DNA of 64,000 bases from Opitutales bacterium. GTDB lineage: Bacteria; Verrucomicrobiota; Verrucomicrobiia; Opitutales; Coraliomargaritaceae. The DNA lies in assembly GCA_018607135.1 (NCBI GenBank), contig JABBCA010000033.1, positions 2,191 to 66,190 of the forward strand, in the 5' to 3' direction. The translations under genes and the position numbers were made by a program. Below, one piece after another: positions 60,162 through 64,000 of the stretch (the stretch's first letter is position 1; each line of letters begins with the position of its first letter). The notes under the pieces were generated by a model. The model ran no database searches and had not been told where the DNA came from. It worked only from the letters and a program-made list of their open reading frames with translations.

Positions 60162-62504
60162 ATGTATTTTTTTACACGAGCCACTCGACTGCCCCGTTAC
60201 TTTATTTCTGTTTTTTTGCTAATCTCAATCCCGCTCGCGGGTATCGCAGGCCAAAATATAGCGCGATACGATGTGATTTGGGATAGCCCCTCAAAAGATG
60301 CTTCAGGGCAAATGCCACTTGGTAACGGCGATATCGCCGCCGGCGTCTACGTGATCGAAAACGGCGATCTCTATTTACTACTGTCGAAAAACGATGCGTT
60401 TACCTACAGCGGCGATATTTTCAAAACAGGGCGGGTCCGTGTATCCCTTGATCCCAATCCATTCGTTGAAGGGAAGCCGTTTCGGCAGACGATGGATCTC
60501 GAAACGGGCTCGGTTCGGATCGAAGCCGATGGGGTCAGCCTCTTAGTTTGGGCTGATGCGAATCGTCCCGTGTATCATGTGCAAATAAAGTCACCAATAG
60601 AGGTCGCGGTCACGGCGCATCCTGAATTCTGGGAACGCATCGACTCGTGTAATTTTAATGGCACCAGAGCTCCGCTTGAAAGCGGTCCGACGCAGGATGT
60701 GCGTCTGGATAAGGATGGCCAGATATTATGGTATTATGCCGTTGGGGACCGGAGCCAGTATGCGGAGGATTTGGCCTACTACGATGTCCCTCATATGCAG
60801 TCTGAGTATCCGGATCCGTATCGCTTCAATACCTTTGGTAATCTCTTGGAGAGCTCCGATTTGATCTTGGAGGATGGCGAGCTGCGCGGGGCGGGGACCA
60901 GTTTTGATATCCGGATTCACTCGCTGACCCAGCAGACTCCAGACGTATCCGCGTGGATTGAAGCGATCGAAGGACAGGCCAAGGCAGTCGGGGAAGTCGC
61001 GTCCGATTGGGCGGCGCACCGTAGCTGGTGGTCTGCATTTTGGGAGCGCAGTTGGATCATCGCTTCCGACAACACGCTCGCACCTGAGGCTCGGGAGCGG
61101 TTCTCAGGTGAAGCTCCCGGCGGGCGACGGGCTGAGGAGGATGGAGCGGCGCTCGTCTCACAGAGTTACAATGTCTTTCGCTATCTGATGGCCTGTCAGA
61201 GCCGCGGACGGATTCAGACCAAATTCAACGGCGGTCTCTTTACACAGCCCTTGCTCAATAGCACGCGCAAACTCCTTTTTAAAACCGAGCAGCCCGATGG
61301 GTCGACACTGACGCATGAGGATGATCGGCTGTGGGGGCGGCGCTACACCTTTCAAAATCAGCGACATCTCTATTGGCCGCTTTTGATGAGTGGAGACTTC
61401 GCTCACATGGCTCCTTTTTTTAATTACTATTCAGATCTGTTGCCTATTCGGACGGCAATCACGAAGGCATGGTTCGGTCACGAAGGCGCCTATTACCGCG
61501 AAAACATCGAGCCGACTGGGGCAGAGCGAGATAATGGCAAGAGCGGTAAACCGCCGAAGACAAAGCCAGGCGAGAATAAAGGAGACGGCTATTTTCACAG
61601 CTACTACTTTACTGCGGGGCTAGAGATCGTGGCGATGATGGCTGACTACGTAAATTACACCGGAGACGAAGCATTCCGAGAAACCGAACTGGTTCCTTTC
61701 GCGCGGGAAGTGCTGCGCTTTTTCGACCTCCACTACGAGCGCGATGCCTCGGGGCTGATTCGCCTCGATCCGGCAATGGTTTTAGAAACCTGGTGGATCG
61801 CTGTTAACCCAGCGCCCGATATTGCGGGCTTACGTTTCTGCTTGGACGCGCTCATCGCGATGGATGCCGGAACGAAGGAAGACCAAGCCACATGGAAGCG
61901 TTTCCGCGCGGAGATTCCCGAGATACACTTACATGAAGTTGAGGGCGGCTTGGCGATCGCGCCCGCTGAACAATGGGAAAAGCGTAAAAACCGAGAGAAT
62001 GGCGAACTCTACCCTGTATTCCCTTTCCGAACCTTCGGACTGGGCTTTGGGACAGAAGCGATTGTAGCCCGAACGCTGGAGCACCGTATTTTTAAGAACG
62101 CTTTTGAATACAGCTGTTGGACGCAGGATCAGATTAATTTTGCCTATGCGGGGAATGCGGCGGAGGCCAGTGAAGGACTTGTCCATCGATTCAGGAATGC
62201 ATCGACGGAGTGCCGCTTTCCCATGTATGGCGAGACTGGGCCTGATTCCTGTCCGGACTTCGATCACTTTGGGTCTGGCAGCACTGCACTGCAACGGATG
62301 CTCGTGCAAGAAGCGAAAGGGAAGATTCTATTGCTCCCCGCGTGGCCCGCGAATTGGGATGTCGATTTCAAGCTCCACTTGGAGCACAATACGGTGATCA
62401 GCGGTAAGGTGATTGATGGAGAATTGATCGAATGGACGATCGCCCCCGAGTCGCGGGAAAAGGATGTAGTGGTTTACGCACCACAAGTCGCTCCGGCCGA
62501 GTGA
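60162..62504 (+). CDS. Secreted DUF5703 / GH95-like six-hairpin protein
   Basis: 780 residues with a signal peptide (to about 28). The N-terminal block IARYDVIWDSPSKDASGQMPLGNGDIAAGVYVIENGDLYLLLSKNDAF is the pattern of DUF5703 proteins, distantly like the start of GH95 enzymes (GNG motif). The second half is alpha-helical with hairpin-like repeats (FRETELVPFAREVLRFFDLHYERDASGLIRLDPAMVLETWW), fitting an (alpha/alpha)6 barrel of clan GH-L type. It ends with a beta domain (GKILLLPAWPANWDVDFKLHLEHNT). Exported, so it would act on polysaccharide before uptake. Activity unknown. A half site TTACTATT of the regulon motif lies near 60055. Confidence 0.75.
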   Translation: MYFFTRATRLPRYFISVFLLISIPLAGIAGQNIARYDVIWDSPSKDASGQMPLGNGDIAAGVYVIENGDLYLLLSKNDAFTYSGDIFKTGRVRVSLDPNPFVEGKPFRQTMDLETGSVRIEADGVSLLVWADANRPVYHVQIKSPIEVAVTAHPEFWERIDSCNFNGTRAPLESGPTQDVRLDKDGQILWYYAVGDRSQYAEDLAYYDVPHMQSEYPDPYRFNTFGNLLESSDLILEDGELRGAGTSFDIRIHSLTQQTPDVSAWIEAIEGQAKAVGEVASDWAAHRSWWSAFWERSWIIASDNTLAPEARERFSGEAPGGRRAEEDGAALVSQSYNVFRYLMACQSRGRIQTKFNGGLFTQPLLNSTRKLLFKTEQPDGSTLTHEDDRLWGRRYTFQNQRHLYWPLLMSGDFAHMAPFFNYYSDLLPIRTAITKAWFGHEGAYYRENIEPTGAERDNGKSGKPPKTKPGENKGDGYFHSYYFTAGLEIVAMMADYVNYTGDEAFRETELVPFAREVLRFFDLHYERDASGLIRLDPAMVLETWWIAVNPAPDIAGLRFCLDALIAMDAGTKEDQATWKRFRAEIPEIHLHEVEGGLAIAPAEQWEKRKNRENGELYPVFPFRTFGLGFGTEAIVARTLEHRIFKNAFEYSCWTQDQINFAYAGNAAEASEGLVHRFRNASTECRFPMYGETGPDSCPDFDHFGSGSTALQRMLVQEAKGKILLLPAWPANWDVDFKLHLEHNTVISGKVIDGELIEWTIAPESREKDVVVYAPQVAPAE

Positions 62505-62583
62505 GCGGCTTGTGGTTCGGCCATTTAGTATCTTCTCATTGCCAGTGTTCCTACAACTTAATTGAACTCTAGTTTTTAGTGGC

Positions 62584-62597
62584 TGTTAATACTAACT
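62584..62597. promoter_or_regulatory. Palindromic glycan-regulon site 10 (last sulfatase)
   Basis: TGTTAATACTAACT, 169 bp upstream of the sulfatase ATG 62767. The last base departs from the consensus. Confidence 0.5.
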
Positions 62598-62766
62598 TGT
62601 AACCTGATGAATCTATCTATTTATCACTGTTAGTTGTTTTCATGACTGAATGCCTGACTGCTCAACTACCGTTGTAGTATTTGAGCGCATATCCCCTTTT
62701 TATTTCAGGAATGAACGCGTTCTCTTTGCCTTTAGAACTATTCTTTTTCGAGTAATTGATCCACTT

Positions 62767-64000
62767 ATGAATTGTAAATACGGTTTTTTCTTCTTTCTTT
62801 TATTACTATTCGCAGGGCCTCTCAACATGGGAGCTCAGAATACTCAGCCGAACATCATTGTCATTTTTATGGATGACATGGGCTACAATGACATCGGCGC
62901 GCAGACCTTCCCGGAGCAGGACCCGTATCCGACCTCTGGGCCAACGCCGAAGCCGGGATATTCGGATCCGGACATCCCAGCTCCTAATGAAGCGCAGGGC
63001 TTGACGCCTGCTATCGACAGGATCGCTTCGGAGGGCGTGCGAATGAGTCGCTATTATACGGTGCCTTTGTGCTCGCCAGCTCGTGGTAGCCTTTTGAGCG
63101 GACGTTATAATCAACGTTTGAACATTACCCGAGTGTTCTTCCCCGGGAATAATCTGAGTGGCGGCTTTAGCACTCAAGAGGTGACACTGCCGGAGTTACT
63201 TCGCGAAGAAGGGTATACGACCGGTATGATGGGTAAATGGCACCTTGGCTATCGGCCAGACCTACACAGTCCGTTTCAGTTGATGCCGACGCGGCACGGC
63301 TTTGAGTATTTCTACGGCTTCCCCCACAGTAATGATATGAGCAATTACGATTTGATCGAGAATGAGACAGTTCTCGATACCCGAAGCGCTTCCGAAGCCG
63401 ATCAAACGGACATTACTTGGCTGCTGACTGAGAAGGCACTCTCTTTTATCAACGAGAGCACGGCGGAAGATGCTCCTTTTTTCCTCTTCTTCTCGCATCC
63501 GATGACACACATCCCATGCTGGCCGTCCAACCAAACCTTCGAGAATGCGGATGGCACGATTTGGCCACAGTTCAAAGGTGCGAGCGGGGTGAGCTATTAT
63601 TATGATATTGTTATGGAGGTGGATCACAGTGTGGATCGCATACTTGATAAGCTCGATGAACTCGGGATTGCTGACGACACGATCGTCGTGTTCACTTCGG
63701 ATAATGGTCCGTGGTTGAATTTAAATAATATCAATTCGACTCAACGGGCAGTCGGCTCCGCATACCCGTTAAAGGACGGTAAGTTTAGAACGTGGGAGGG
63801 CGGTGTCCGCGTCCCCTTCCTCGTTCGCTGGCCTAGCGTTATCCCCGCAGGAAGCCGCATCGATCAAGTCGGTGCCGTGATTGATGTTATGCCAACATTG
63901 GCTAAAATCGGAGGTGCGGTAATCCCAAGCGATCGGACCGTTGACGGCTTAGATTTACTTCCTGTCTGGACTGGTAACGCGACCTACCCAGACCGAAGTT
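62767..64000 (+). CDS. Secreted sulfatase, 3' end outside window
   Basis: At least 411 residues, open to the window edge. Signal peptide MNCKYGFFFFLLLLFAGPLNMGA; metal block VIFMDDMGYNDIG; an insertion of about 25 residues rich in Pro (EQDPYPTSGPTPKPGYSDPD); then VPLCSPARGSLLSGRY with Cys102 as predicted formylglycine. MGKWHLGY, SHPMTHIP, FTSDNGPWLNL and WEGGVRVPFLVRWP complete the S1 sulfatase core. The C-terminal region, and any additional domain, lies beyond the window. Preceded by regulon site 10. Confidence 0.92.
   Translation, partial: MNCKYGFFFFLLLLFAGPLNMGAQNTQPNIIVIFMDDMGYNDIGAQTFPEQDPYPTSGPTPKPGYSDPDIPAPNEAQGLTPAIDRIASEGVRMSRYYTVPLCSPARGSLLSGRYNQRLNITRVFFPGNNLSGGFSTQEVTLPELLREEGYTTGMMGKWHLGYRPDLHSPFQLMPTRHGFEYFYGFPHSNDMSNYDLIENETVLDTRSASEADQTDITWLLTEKALSFINESTAEDAPFFLFFSHPMTHIPCWPSNQTFENADGTIWPQFKGASGVSYYYDIVMEVDHSVDRILDKLDELGIADDTIVVFTSDNGPWLNLNNINSTQRAVGSAYPLKDGKFRTWEGGVRVPFLVRWPSVIPAGSRIDQVGAVIDVMPTLAKIGGAVIPSDRTVDGLDLLPVWTGNATYPDRS

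Noticed and set aside
20377-64000. Sulfatase maturase (anSME/FGE) in the locus
   Set aside because: No radical-SAM CxxxCxxC or FGE-type protein was found among the genes here; the enzyme must be encoded elsewhere.

Overview
The window looks like chromosomal DNA of a marine Verrucomicrobiota bacterium, most likely Opitutales/Puniceicoccales (Coraliomargarita/Lentimonas-like). The evidence is two PEP-CTERM proteins with an autotransporter-type beta repeat, a Verru_Chthon-cassette-A-like pseudopilin protein, a DUF1559-like pseudopilin, many secreted formylglycine sulfatases, EF-hand modules fused to exoenzymes, and moderate G+C. The taxonomic call is inference; no rRNA gene is present.

Layout. 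(1) 1-3.2 kb: the end of a Lys-rich protein with a 15-bp coding repeat, a ClC antiporter, and tRNA-Tyr followed by a duplicated copy of its own 3' end, each copy with its own terminator. (2) 3.2-10 kb: a small EF-hand protein, then a leftward operon tetR - outer-membrane factor - adaptor - RND pump, with a perfect palindrome at the tetR start. (3) 10-12 kb: a DciA/DUF721 gene, a dispersed repeat interrupted by a small TTAA-flanked element, and two related structured RNA candidates. (4) 12-20.1 kb: a motor operon of two TPR proteins, ExbB, two ExbD, and two TonB-like stubs sharing a 91% identical N-terminus but carrying different extracytoplasmic domains (PA14-like and VWA-like). (5) 20.4-64 kb: a large sulfated-glycan locus. 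It holds a TonB-dependent receptor, five sulfatases, a LacI regulator, an Na+/solute symporter, GH95 and DUF5703 glycosidase-like proteins, three alpha/beta hydrolases, three paralogues of a putative glycosidase family, an uncharacterised 820-residue protein, two PEP-CTERM proteins and pseudopilin-type proteins.

How it may work together. Secreted sulfatases, esterases and glycosidase-like proteins would cut a sulfated, probably fucose-containing polysaccharide such as fucoidan. The TonB-dependent receptor, possibly powered by the ExbB/ExbD motor, would import fragments. The symporter would carry products into the cytoplasm, where the GH95 enzyme and one sulfatase (neither has a signal peptide) could finish the job. 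The substrate is inferred from gene content only.

The strongest new signal is a 14-bp palindrome, consensus TGWTAVTABTAWCA with central TA, found just upstream of at least ten genes or operons of the glycan locus and not seen in front of the housekeeping genes. It is a candidate regulon operator, possibly for the LacI protein encoded inside the locus. Second is a nested pair of intergenic elements: a roughly 145-bp hairpin repeat (four copies), one copy of which is interrupted at a TTAA by a 136-bp element, with a 234-bp relative abutting another copy. Third is the pair of tandem RNA candidates at 11.0 and 11.4 kb, whose second hairpin has a conserved loop on different stems.
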